The notes beneath the pieces are model-generated. The model made no database searches and was not told the origin of the DNA. It saw nothing but the letters and a program-made list of their open reading frames with translations. From Amorphophallus konjac (taxonomy: Eukaryota > Streptophyta > Magnoliopsida > Alismatales > Araceae), in NCBI GenBank assembly GCA_022559845.1, contig CM040118.1, positions 261,725,519-261,789,518 on the forward strand: DNA of 64,000 nucleotides, written 5' to 3'. Both the position numbers and the translations under genes were made by a program. Below, piece after piece: positions 23,901-33,210 of the stretch (position 1 is its first letter; each line of letters starts with the position of its first letter).

Positions 23901-24268
23901 AGACCATTCTTCTTCTGTTCTGACTTTGCAAAGCGTTTGCCATCTTCATCTGCCGGTACCGGCTTCATCTTCATCTCATATTACATCTGTCAGCAAGCCG
24001 ACATCTGACTCATCTTGACATATCATCCGTGGATTCTTGGGCGAAACGGTAGTACAGCTCTCATTAAAGGGCTGGAAGGTCTCATCATTCGAGTGACTGC
24101 TGCTTTATCAGTGTTGCCGTCTGAGTGACATTGGCACCGGACATCAGCTTGGCCAACAAGGGTTTTAGCTGGGTGAATGGTTGACGAGCTTCATCAATGG
24201 TCTTTCACTGTTAGTCTGACCTCTTTTCAGTTGCGCTTCCATCCTTGATCATTTTCCAGGTGTCAACA
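20917..24268 (-). repeat. Element A 5' LTR, about 3.35 kb
   Basis: Bounded by CA (minus strand) next to the primer-binding site and by TGTTGACA at 24268. Inside are a TTTA-type tract (about 20938-20999), three diverged repeats, a CTCGGC-rich part (about 21900-22300), a run of 17 G at 22535-22551, and a copy of the first 901 bases of the window. No coding potential was found; the ORFs present lack domains. It should hold the promoter of the gag-pol transcript, but I could not place TATA or R boundaries. Confidence 0.88.
21270..22780. repeat. Three diverged LTR subrepeats
   Basis: Units starting near 21280, 21550 and 22565 share the order TTTTGGCAGCAT or its equivalent, a CC-rich word, a dyad around ACGGAGTGCC or ATGCAGTGGCA, and a GCATGGCTCCGT/ACATGGCCCTTT word about 150 bp later. 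The dyad arms differ between units but stay complementary, CATCC/GGATG against CACCC/GGGTG. The last two units are separated by the CTCGGC-rich block. Confidence 0.6.
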
Positions 24269-24494
24269 TGCCCTGGGTTTATTGGTCCTTTATTTCCTTT
24301 AAATTTCATATATATATCAAATTGGCTAAGTTATTTAACTCATTTTGGTTGTCATCATTCATATCATTTATATTTCTTGACCTTGTAAGACTAATTTATC
24401 TATATACGAATTCGGCAACTACAATTACCTATAAACATTCCAAAGGTTATCGAATTGAGTCTGGTTAGCAGGGCTCTTAAAATATCAACATTTT

Positions 24495-24756
24495 TCAAAT
24501 TGGCGCCCTGGCTTAAGTCACCTTTTAAGGAATTGGCGCCCTGGTCAGGGGCGCCTCTTCCTGGGGTTTAGTTATTTATTTATTTATTTATTCATTTTTT
24601 TTTAACTGACGACTGCGGGCGTGGTCGTTTCTTTAGTAAGTGGCGCCCTGATCTAGGGCGCCTTTTACTAGGCTCTGTAAGTGGCGCCCTTGTCAGGGGC
24701 GCCTCTTACAAGCTCTGGTAATTGGCGCCCTAAACAGGGGCGCCTCTTACCTGGGG

Positions 24757-24799
<43 letters not shown>

Positions 24800-25070
24800 G
24801 TTGACGACTGGTGGGTGTGTCGTCCGTTCACGAATTGGCGCCCTGGTAGGGGGTGCCTCTTATAGGCAGAATTTGAGTGAGTTAATTAAAAGGTCTTAAC
24901 CATCTCAATGATTACACTAATTAATTTATTTAACTGTTCCTAAATTGAAGTAACGACCGGGTTGCTGTTGTTATTTAATTAACGACCGAGAGGATGTCTT
25001 AGATTTATAAATTGACGACGTGGTCATTAGTTCTATTAGTGGCGCCCTAGGGTAGGGCACTAATTCCCTG
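24495..25070. repeat. GGCGCC palindrome cluster
   Basis: Six to seven units of GGCGCCC, 4-6 bases, GGGCGCC or a close variant, at about 24502, 24531, 24640, 24680, 24721, 24832 and 25040, each followed by a CTCTTA/TTTTA-like word. Between them are ACGAC/GTCGT dyads at about 24607 and 24801. Spacing is irregular. Confidence 0.78.
24756..24796. repeat. TA microsatellite
   Basis: About 20 TA dinucleotides between two GGCGCC palindromes. Confidence 0.95.
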
Positions 25071-25079
25071 CTACTTTTC

Positions 25080-25510
25080 TTATTAACTATCTCTGATTAA
25101 CTTAACTAATTAAAACTGATCAAGACTAACTAACGGTTTGGTGCATCTAATTAGCTAATGGATAACTCAAAATTGACTAGAATTATTACAGCTAACTGTC
25201 ACACGTTTTACATGTACAATTAGCTAACAGTATTTCCAGATCTGTGATAGGTTGTGATTCATTTAAATAGTTTATCTAATTAACTATTCAATCACTATAA
25301 CTAACTGGCTCTAACGTGGTTCAAGTAATTAGCTAACCAGTGACATATTTTTTTGTAGTTTAGCTAATTTCTTAACAGGATCTTCTAATTAACCAACATG
25401 AGCATCTAATTAACTTAACGGTTTATATAGTTGGCTAACTGGTTGACATGATCGGCTAATTAACTAACATGAATATCCAACAGAATTATTTAGTTAATCA
25501 CGTCAACTAA
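25080..25510. repeat. Degenerate TAATTAACTAAC-type repeat
   Basis: The word CTAATTAACTAAC or TAATTAGCTAAC and close variants recurs at least ten times at irregular intervals of about 25-45 bp. It is AT-rich and clearly non-coding. No known satellite was recognised. Confidence 0.6.
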
Positions 25511-25519
25511 TAGTCGCCT

Positions 25520-25528
25520 AGGTCTCTG

Positions 25529-25573
<45 letters not shown>

Positions 25574-25576
25574 CAG
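25520..25576. repeat. TA/CA microsatellite
   Basis: Alternating TA tract flanked on both sides by TACATATA, giving a near-perfect palindrome. Confidence 0.93.
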
Positions 25577-26119
25577 TTCATCTAAACTTACAAGATTTTC
25601 TAATCCACTAACAGGTCATCTAATCAACTATCATAGTCACCTAATTAAACTAACAATACATGTAGTTTACACACTCCTTTAAATTATGATAGATTATCAT
25701 GAATTTATTCCAAGTTATCATGAATTTATTCTAATTAAAACGGTAAAACAATCACATGGATATGATATTTTAATGCCCTAATTAAATAGGAATTTGGTTA
25801 AGATTGAGAACACCTACTAATATGTTATGTAGATTACTACTAGATTAGCTAAGGTTTAGCTAAAAGTTGAGACAACCTACCTTGTTGCAGCAGATGTGGC
25901 AGAAGGGGGGTTCTGCAGCCCTGCAACCTCTGCAACTTCTGCAAACTCTCAGCCAAAGCCACCGTAAGGACTCACAGTTGGCTAGAAGGGGGATTTAAAA
26001 CAACCTATGTGCTTAGGTCGACCAGATAGGGGGGCGAGATCCGCGAAAAGTGGATCTGGGTGCCCTACCAGCTAATGCCAGCGTGTACAGGCTGGCAGGA
26101 ATGAAAAACGACGTTAAGA

Positions 26120-26440
26120 ATTGACGACTGGAGTGGTGGGCGTCGTTTAACAAATTGACGCCTCCCATTAAGTCGTCTTTAAAAATTTGACGTCCCCAGC
26201 AAGTCACCTTTTAATTCGCGCCTTAGGCGGAGTCATCTTTTAAATCGCGCCTTAGGTGGTGCCACCTTTTAAATCGCGCCTTAGGTCGTGCCACTTCTTA
26301 TCAAATTCGCGCCTTAGGCTGAGTCATCTTTTAAATCGGGCCTTAGGTGGTGCCACCTTTTAAATCGCGCCTTAGGTCGTGCCACTTCTTATCAAATTCG
26401 CGCCTTAGGCTGAGTCATCTTTTAAATCGTGCCTTCATGG
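26120..26440. repeat. CGCGCCTTAGG tandem repeat
   Basis: Short units containing CGCGCCTTAGG, a GGTGG/CCACC or GTC/GAC dyad and CTTTTAAAT repeat about seven times. A higher-order period of about 91 bp is seen from AGTCATCTTTTAAATCG at 26231, 26322 and 26413. It starts with an ACGAC/GTCGT dyad at about 26124, the same word as in the 24.6-kb cluster. Confidence 0.78.
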
Positions 26441-26735
26441 GAGTCATTTCTTCAAAAAAAATAAAAATTTATTTTAATAGCCCCATTTCTTTTAAAAATT
26501 GAGAGAAATATTTTATTTATTTATTTTTTTTATAAATGAATAATTAAGAATAAGTTATAACTTAATAATTGTGAAAATAAATTCTATAATTAGAAATTAA
26601 ATTATTTGATTACAATTCATGTAAATATGGCTTGGCATATGATATTTATCAGTAAAAAAAGGGTTTTAATTATTAGTAAATATTTTAAATGATTATTTAA
26701 ATAGAAAAAAATTATTATTATTATAATTATTATTT

Positions 26736-27278
26736 CTAACAAAAATCTACGGGTGTATCATGCAGTTGGCCTATGCTGATATCAAGCTCCGAGAATTTCT
26801 CCAACAGTTTCCATTCTTGTATCATGCAGTTGGCCAATATTGTTCTCGGCTTTCGACTAAGGGCATCAGCTACGGAATTACCCTTACCAGGATGGTACTG
26901 TATAGTGAAGTCGAAATCTTTAAGATACTCGAGCCAACGCCTTTGCCGCATGTTTAGCTCCTTTTGAGAGAATAAGTACTTGAGGCTTTTATGATCGGAG
27001 TATACAGTGAATTGTTCTCCGTAAAGATAGTGCCTCCAAATCTTCAAGGCAAATACAACCGCGGCTAGTTCTAAGTCATGAATTGGGTAATTCTCTTCAT
27101 GTTTCTTCAATTGACGGGAAGAGTATGCAATGACTCTTCCGTTCTGCATCAATACACATCCGAGGCCGATACCAGAAGCATCGGTATATACCTCATATTT
27201 TTCTCCTTCAATTGGAAGAGATAAAACCGGTGCAGTAGTCAAAAGATCCTTCAAAGTCAGGAAGCTCTTCTCACAATC
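26736..27278 (-). pseudogene. Element B pol: RNase H, truncated
   Basis: RNase H domain with [34 protein letters not shown] and [11 protein letters not shown], then [15 protein letters not shown], the usual chromovirus C-terminal end. After [24 protein letters not shown] the sequence becomes a rearranged repeat of an 18-bp word and stops, so integrase is missing. An in-frame TAA at 27279-27281 separates it from reverse transcriptase. Confidence 0.9.
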
Positions 27279-28363
27279 TTAATTCCACTCATAAGGCACT
27301 TCCTTGCGAGTCAATCTGGTAAGAGGAACAGCAATCTTGGAGAAGTCTTTGATGAAACGCCGGTAGTACCCAGCTAAACCCAAGAAGCTACGAATCTCTG
27401 TCGCGTTCGTTGGTCGCCCCCAATTTTGCACGGCTTCGACCTTCGCAGGATCAACAGAAATTCCATTCTTCGATATAACGTGGCCTAAGAAAGACACTTC
27501 CTCGAGCCAGAACTGGCATTTGCTGAATTTTGCATATAACTTATTGTCTCGCAATATTTGTAATGCCTTCTTGTGATGGTCCTCATGATCTTCTTCAGTC
27601 TTTGAGTAGATCAATATATCGTCAATGAAGACCACAATAAATTGGTCTAAATAAGGCCGGTAAATGCTATTCATTAACTGCATGAAAGCTGCAGGGGCAT
27701 TTGTTAGTCCAAAAGGCATAACAGTAAATTCGTAATGCCCATACCTGCTTCGAAATGCGATTTTGTAAATATCTTCTTCCTTGATCCTCAACTGGTGATA
27801 GCCAGACCGAAGATCTATTTTGGAGAAATACTTTGCTCCTGATAATTGGTCGAACAGCTCGTCAATTCTTGGCAGTGGGTACTTGTTCTTGATTGTAAGA
27901 TGATTTAGCTGTCGGTAATCGATGCATAATCTTAATGTGCCATCCTTCTTTTTAACAAAGAGCACCGGTGCCCCCCATGGGGAAGTACTCGGCCTAATGA
28001 ATCCTTTCTTCAGTAAATCCATCAACTGCTCCTTCAGTTCTTTTAGTTCTGCAGGAGACATTCTGTAGGGTGCTTTAGAAATAGGACCAGCACCCGGAAC
28101 AATATCAATTGTGAATGACACTTCTCTTTCCGGGGGTAAACCAGGCAATTCGTCTGGCAATACATCGGAGAAGTCCCGAGTCACTCGGATGTCTTCAATC
28201 TCTGTCTTCTCGGCTTCTGTGGTAGTTACCAAAGCTAAGAAAGCCATACATCCTCTATTCACTAGTTTACTAGCTCGGAGAGCTGAGATAAGTAGGGATT
28301 TATCCCGAGGTTTGATATAAACTAACTCGGGATAGTCCACAAAGGTTATCTTGCCATGCCGAA
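27279..28363 (-). pseudogene. Element B pol: protease end and reverse transcriptase
   Basis: Starts at the insertion junction in the end of protease ([14 protein letters not shown]). Then comes [18 protein letters not shown], the standard entry to chromovirus reverse transcriptase. Motifs are [45 protein letters not shown] and the catalytic FIDDILIYS. The set resembles Tekay/Del-type chromoviruses by memory of family motifs. It terminates at TAA 27279-27281 just before RNase H. In-frame codons to the right of 28363 belong to the inserted LTR. Confidence 0.92.
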
Positions 28364-30103
28364 TGTTGACACCCGTTTTATGCCGATAAGTTGAGCCGTT
28401 TCTCTTACTTCCATTGATTGATGCCCTAAGTTGTCCATTATCCGTTGGGCCATTTTTGTGGCACATCCTGGGCCATTTTTATGTGTAACCTCCCTACTTG
28501 GTAAAGGTCGTATCCATTTATGGCTTATCGGACCTTGGCTTTGATTAATCAAACTGTTTTATAAAGCTGAGGTACCCAAGATCATGAACGGTCCCACATC
28601 AGCCGTTCAAGACTGGGGCGGTTGATACCAGACCGTTCATACATTTTGGCTAATTTCTGAGGATTTTTTGAATATTCACCGACAGGATTTTGTGCGGTGT
28701 GATAAGGACCGTTCAAGATAATGGACGGGCCTATTACAACCGCCTATATCTCAGAGTCCTACGCGCACCCGTTTTCTCAGATAATTATCCAATTATCTTG
28801 AATTATCACCGACAGGATAAAACGGTCGCGTTTGTGCCGCTCTACGATAAAACGGTCTTTTTCCAACCGTTCACATAGTCAGGGTCCCACGGCGGACGTT
28901 TCGGCCAGTTCGAGGGATACTTGGGATTATTTGCTGATTATTTGAATTTCCACCGACGGGTATGGACGGTTAGAATGTAACCGCCCACTGGGTTGAGCGG
29001 TCTATCGTAAGACCGTTCATCCCGTCGGTTGCTCAATTTTAACAGATTTTAATCCTTTTGTTCTTGGTTTTATCCCCAACTTCTTTTATCAATATCTCCG
29101 TGGATAATCAACCTTTTTAGCTGCCGTTTCGACTGGATGAGAGATGATGGTATTATCTACGATTTATCTTCAATAATTTCGTCCCGAAAATGGCTCTAAA
29201 CCCTAATTTCGAGGTTGGCTTTCTAGGCTCTATAAATAGACCCTATTGGCCGGATGTCGAAAGGGGGGGAGATTTTTGATCGACGGCGAAGCCCTGCCGC
29301 ACTCTTGAGCGACCCAGAACCAAGGAGGGAGGCTCTCTACGTCCGCATGAGCCTCCGGTCAAGGGAGTAGCCCAGTCTTCATAGTTTTTAGTTCATAAGT
29401 TTTGCCGTGTTCTTGCATTGCATGCTTTGTTTCGCACCCGCGTACCCCCTTCCCTCTCATAACATGCATACAACCATCCCATTTTTTGTCACCCTAGGGG
29501 TTTAAAAACCCCCCAGGTACTCCCCTTTTCATTTGTTCATGCTTAATTGTTCTCGTTTGAGCATGTACCGCATCATTAAGGTCTAATTTGGGTGTCTTTT
29601 TTGTGTCTCTACGTTGTTTCGCAGGTCAGCATCTAATCAGCACGAGGCCCATCCCCTCTGGCCGGCCGGAGAGGGTGGAGGTCAAACCCTTCTCAACTTG
29701 CTGAGTGAAGGTCTTGAGCGGTCATCCTTCAGCCGTTCAACGTTTCGCGCGGTGCATAAACAACCGTCCTTCACTGGAGTGCGGTCCCTAAAGCGCCGTC
29801 CATCTCACTACAGCAATTCCTCCCGCGTCCCTCGCAGCATCCCAGGGCGGTCTATCGTAAGACCGCTCATCCCAGAGCGGTCCTAACCGAGCCGTTCATC
29901 CCCAGCGCTGCACCAAGGCGAGTGTCTCCCCATTTTCCAAGGTACGGCGTGCCTGTCGCGTACGGCATCTTGGTGGCGATCACGGTACTTTGCTCCATTC
30001 TCTGTTTTCTCTTCTGTCTCTCATTTGTTCATGCACTTGGTGTGCTTTTGACCCCTTTAGTGAAGTGAAAAGAGAGAGAGAAGAGAGGAAATATATATCT
30101 ACA
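28364..30103 (+). repeat. Element C1 5' LTR
   Basis: Starts TGTTGACACCC and ends near CTACA, about 1,740 bp, the same length as the C2 copy at 60097-61836. It is rich in dyads with CGG and CCG ends, for example CGGTC/GACCG around TATCGTAA near 29005. A TATAAATAG at about 29230 is a good TATA box, placing the transcript start near 29260. Confidence 0.88.
29230..29239 (+). promoter_or_regulatory. Candidate TATA box in C1 5' LTR
   Basis: CTATAAATAGACC in an otherwise mixed context, conserved at the equivalent place in the other two C-family LTRs (near 48463 and 60963 on the opposite strand). It is the likely promoter for the gag-pol transcript. Confidence 0.6.
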
Positions 30104-30112
30104 CCCCTTTTG

Positions 30113-30130
30113 TGGCGATCACGGTGGGAC
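30113..30130 (+). promoter_or_regulatory. Element C1 primer-binding site
   Basis: TGGCGATCACGGTGGGAC, starting with the TGG expected opposite tRNA CCA, about 9 bp after the likely LTR end. The priming tRNA is not identified. An imperfect copy (TGGCGATCACGGTACT) lies inside the LTR near 29971. Confidence 0.75.
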
Positions 30131-31201
30131 ATCTAGTGCCCATCATGCTTTTGAGTTGCTGACCCTTCTTAGTCGTGTCAAGGTTTTCTTCTTGGAGTGA
30201 TTTACAGGTAGGAGACGGTTTCTGTCCTCTGGCTCACACGCGGTTCTTCCAGAGCCGTCTAACCATCAGCGCGGTTGATCCTACGCCGTTCATATACTCT
30301 GCCTTCAAGTTCAACTACACCGGCCTTTCCTGTTGCAGACGGCTCCCTGGACGCCGTCCATCTCTTTGTGCGGCTTTCGCACAACCGTCCCGCGCCCAGG
30401 CACAGGTACGCCGTACTTTCTGGTGGCAGATACACGGCTGTGAGGCGGCGGTTCAAACACGAGTGCGGTTGACAATAAGCCGTCTGTCTGGTATGTCCCT
30501 TGCATTTTCTACCTATGCATTACGGCTGAAATTGGACCGTCTGAGTACTTAGAGCGGTCAGAGGAGGACCGCACATCTCCTATCGCAGTGCATTTATGTC
30601 ATCTTGCTTAGTGTTTTGGCTGATATATATATTGCTCCTGGTGCTGTTCGTTGGCTCCCCCTGCTATCTTATTATTATTGCATCACCATGCTTTTGGTAT
30701 TCATGTGTATGTTTGCTCATTGATTGATAGCTGCTAGGCTAGTTTGTGCATGCACTCCGGTGCGCATAGGAGCATCGATATTTTCACATATTAGTTGCAT
30801 TCCTACCGAGGTAGGGTTTCCTCTCGTCTGCATATTCCTTGGAGCCGACTAGGGACCTTGCTGAGGACCTCCGTAAGCCCTCGTGAGCTGTGGATTCCCA
30901 CACGGACGCCGGGCAGGTTGTACCGTATCCACCCCCGTCTAAGGTTGCATCCGCGAGTGAGAGATCCCAATAGAGTCACACGGCTCCTCGTTCTCATCCT
31001 AGTCAGGTACCTAGTGGTCGAGAGAATTGACATTTTTATTAATCCACTAAGGTTCAAACCTGAAGATATAAGGAACCGACGAGCATCATTTTAAGAACTT
31101 GATTGCATTATCGAGTGATTCTACTCTCATCTCGCTCCATTGTATGCTTACTATTTGCTTGGTATATTTGATTGATTTAGTGTTGCTTGTTCTAGTATCA
31201 A
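30131..31201 (+). other. Element C1 leader between primer site and gag
   Basis: About 1.07 kb with no convincing gene. The first part (30200-30560) is dense in CGG/CCG dyads. The rest has AT-rich sequence and a stretch at 30820-31090 with short uninterpreted ORFs. It may include the packaging signal, but nothing specific can be shown. Confidence 0.5.
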
Positions 31202-32959
31202 GTGTCTTGGTGTATGTGGGACTGCCTTCTGCCCCCACGATCACTGCCTAGGGTTGATTCTTATTTCCATTCCTACTCCAACCCCTTGTTCGATTCTGCT
31301 TCTTCTTCCATGTCGTCTTACGATTTCTCTGCGGCCCATGAGGACTCCCTTCCTCGTGGTCTCCTTGAGGACCCACCTAGGGTCACCCATTTGCAAGGGG
31401 GAGAGGGGACGGCCCCTTCACTCCCGACCTCTCTTGGCGAGGGTCCCCGACCCTCTTTTCCAAACCTGTCCAATCAGAATTCAGCCAGTACGATCCTCGA
31501 CATGATGGCCCAGTTGGACCCCACCCAACTCCATCTCATCAGGCAAGCTTTGCAAGGGGGCGATGCCCCGGCCTCAGCTCTAGCTCATGCCACGGCCCAT
31601 GTCACCACTTCAGCTCCTGTGGTCGGGACCACCTCTGCGACTCCCATTGACCTTACTCCAGTGCGCCCTCAGAATTTTTGCTATCCCAATATGGAAATGG
31701 GCCAGGCATCCACATCGGTCCATCAGCAACTGGATAAAGGGAAATCCCCGATCCCCTCTGTTCCTTATCTTGAGCCATACCCTACAATTTCCCCATCGCC
31801 TCAGGCCCTCATGGCCCCGGCAGACTTCGCTAGGTCACAGCCAGGGGCGGCTCAGGTCACTCATGCGGATATGGGCCCCTCCTCGGCCCATTACCCCTCT
31901 TATGGGCCGCCTCCTTCGTCAGTTTATCCTTTGGTCGCCTATCCGGGTGCTACTCCTCTTGCTCCTCCCCCTCCTTCCCAGGAACGAGAAATCATTGACA
32001 AGTGGGCTGCTATGCAGCAACAAATTGATCTCCTCCACAAGCGGGTTGGCCCGCAATCTCTTGCCGATGTCCCTATCCCTAACTTCAGGGACCTACGTTT
32101 TCCTTCCCAGTCGGAGCTCCCCGTGTACCGCAAATATGATGGGAATGGTAACCCGTTCATCCATGTCCGGGAGTTCTTGTACGAGTCTGCGCAGTTCCAA
32201 CAGGATGATCGCTTGATGGCTTATTTGTTCCGTCGGTCCCTGGAGGGGGTCGCGCTGGAATGGTTTTATACCCTGCCTCTGGAGGAGGCTGAGAATTTTA
32301 AGACCGTCAAGGAGAGGTTCATACAGAGGTTTCAAGATCGGGTCAGACCCGAGTATTCTTTCACTGACCTGGTGGCGGAGAAGATGAAGCCGGAGGAAGA
32401 CTTCGCCACTTATGCAGATCGCTGGAGACAGATGGCCTCGCGGGTGCCCGGGCAGATTCCGGAAGAGGAAAAAGTAAAATTGTTGATTTCCAACGCTACG
32501 CCAACTTTCAGAAACATTCTGGCAATGAATGACATTTCAAACATGCACCAACTATACAGCAGGGCTAGGTTTATTCAAACCCAATTTAAAGATTCCCCCA
32601 TCCATTCTCTGTTCGAGGCCCAGAAGCCCAAGGCCACTAAGAAATCCCAGGGCCCCGTCACTGAGGGGGTACAAATTAATGAGCAAGTCCAGGCCGTTCA
32701 GTTCCCCCAACACGCCGCTCCACCCCGCTTCCCACCATCTCAGCGTAACCCCCAGTTCGCTATCCTGCAAGCTCCCCAGCCTGCCTTCCAAGTCCCGCAA
32801 TACCCTCCACAGGCGACTCCGCCATCCCAACAGCCTCAACGGCCCCCGCAATACAATAATGTTCCTCCGCCCCCGCCTACGGCTCTGCCCGACCAGCTCC
32901 AAAAAGAGCTCATTACCCCCCTCTCCCAGAGACCTTGTCAGATATTTTCTCTGCTCTAA
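31202..32959 (+). CDS. Element C1 gag, main frame
   Basis: About 585 codons; GTG at 31202 opens the frame and the first ATG is at 31214. A proline/serine-rich N-terminal half precedes the retrotransposon gag domain, with LEWFYTLPLEEAENFKTVKERF, RVRPEYSFTDL and EDFATYADRWRQMASRVPGQ. A Pro/Gln-rich tail follows. The frame ends at 32957-32959. The zinc-knuckle and protease frame takes over by a -1 shift at a run of six C (32916-32921), and C2 has the same arrangement. Confidence 0.85.
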   Translation: MSWCMWDCLLPPRSLPRVDSYFHSYSNPLFDSASSSMSSYDFSAAHEDSLPRGLLEDPPRVTHLQGGEGTAPSLPTSLGEGPRPSFPNLSNQNSASTILDMMAQLDPTQLHLIRQALQGGDAPASALAHATAHVTTSAPVVGTTSATPIDLTPVRPQNFCYPNMEMGQASTSVHQQLDKGKSPIPSVPYLEPYPTISPSPQALMAPADFARSQPGAAQVTHADMGPSSAHYPSYGPPPSSVYPLVAYPGATPLAPPPPSQEREIIDKWAAMQQQIDLLHKRVGPQSLADVPIPNFRDLRFPSQSELPVYRKYDGNGNPFIHVREFLYESAQFQQDDRLMAYLFRRSLEGVALEWFYTLPLEEAENFKTVKERFIQRFQDRVRPEYSFTDLVAEKMKPEEDFATYADRWRQMASRVPGQIPEEEKVKLLISNATPTFRNILAMNDISNMHQLYSRARFIQTQFKDSPIHSLFEAQKPKATKKSQGPVTEGVQINEQVQAVQFPQHAAPPRFPPSQRNPQFAILQAPQPAFQVPQYPPQATPPSQQPQRPPQYNNVPPPPPTALPDQLQKELITPLSQRPCQIFSLL

Positions 32960-33210
32960 TGTATACTGGCGACCTTCAATTGCCGCCTGAGCGCCCGAAT
33001 TGGAATCCGGCCGCCGACCAATCCCGATATTGTATATTCCATCGGCAGCCGGGGCACACAATAGAGCGATGTTATCAATTCAGGGACCTGGTGTATGATT
33101 TGCATGAGGGCCAGAGAATTGACTGGGCCCAGATGCACCAACTAATTGAGGATATCAAGCAGAGGCAGAGACAAGCCAGGCCGCAACAGGCGGCGCCCCA
33201 GCAGCAGTAG
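32935..33210 (+). pseudogene. Element C1 Gag zinc-knuckle segment
   Basis: Encodes YCIFHRQPGHTIERCYQF, a C-x2-H-x4-GH-x4-C-like knuckle, followed by a glutamine-rich stretch. In C1 the Gln run is broken by TAG at 33208-33210; in C2 the same run is open. The frame continues into the protease segment. Confidence 0.82.

Larger units (their letters stand above)
1..24268 (-). mobile_element. Element A: Tat-lineage Ty3/gypsy LTR retrotransposon, left end outside window
   Basis: Read right to left, the order is LTR, primer-binding site, gag, protease, reverse transcriptase, two RNase H domains, integrase, tandem-repeat 3' region, oppositely oriented PMD gene, polypurine tract, LTR. The second RNase H after the usual one is the hallmark of the Tat lineage, and an antisense ORF between pol and the 3' LTR is known from some Tat elements such as maize Grande. 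The 901 bp of left LTR match 23368-24268 with only about three substitutions, so the insertion looks recent. Even so, gag-pol carries at least four nonsense codons and about four frameshifts. The target-site duplication cannot be tested because the left end is missing; the five bases after the right end are TGCCC. Confidence 0.93.
24269..26735. other. AT-rich non-coding island between elements A and B
   Basis: No gene or recognisable transposon domain. It holds several repeat blocks listed separately, two TA microsatellites and long AT-rich stretches (about 25580-26110 and 26440-26735). It is the target into which element A inserted. It may be a non-coding part of another element or the degraded 3' part of element B, but no copy of the B LTR end seen at 63455 was found here. 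Confidence 0.6.
26736..28363 (-). mobile_element. Element B, 3' fragment (chromovirus-like Ty3/gypsy)
   Basis: Left part of an element interrupted by C1/C2; the matching right part is 61837-64000. Joining position 61837 to 28363 restores a single protease frame, which shows that the two parts belong together. The fragment ends just after RNase H. Integrase, 3' untranslated region and left LTR are not present in the window. Confidence 0.85.
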
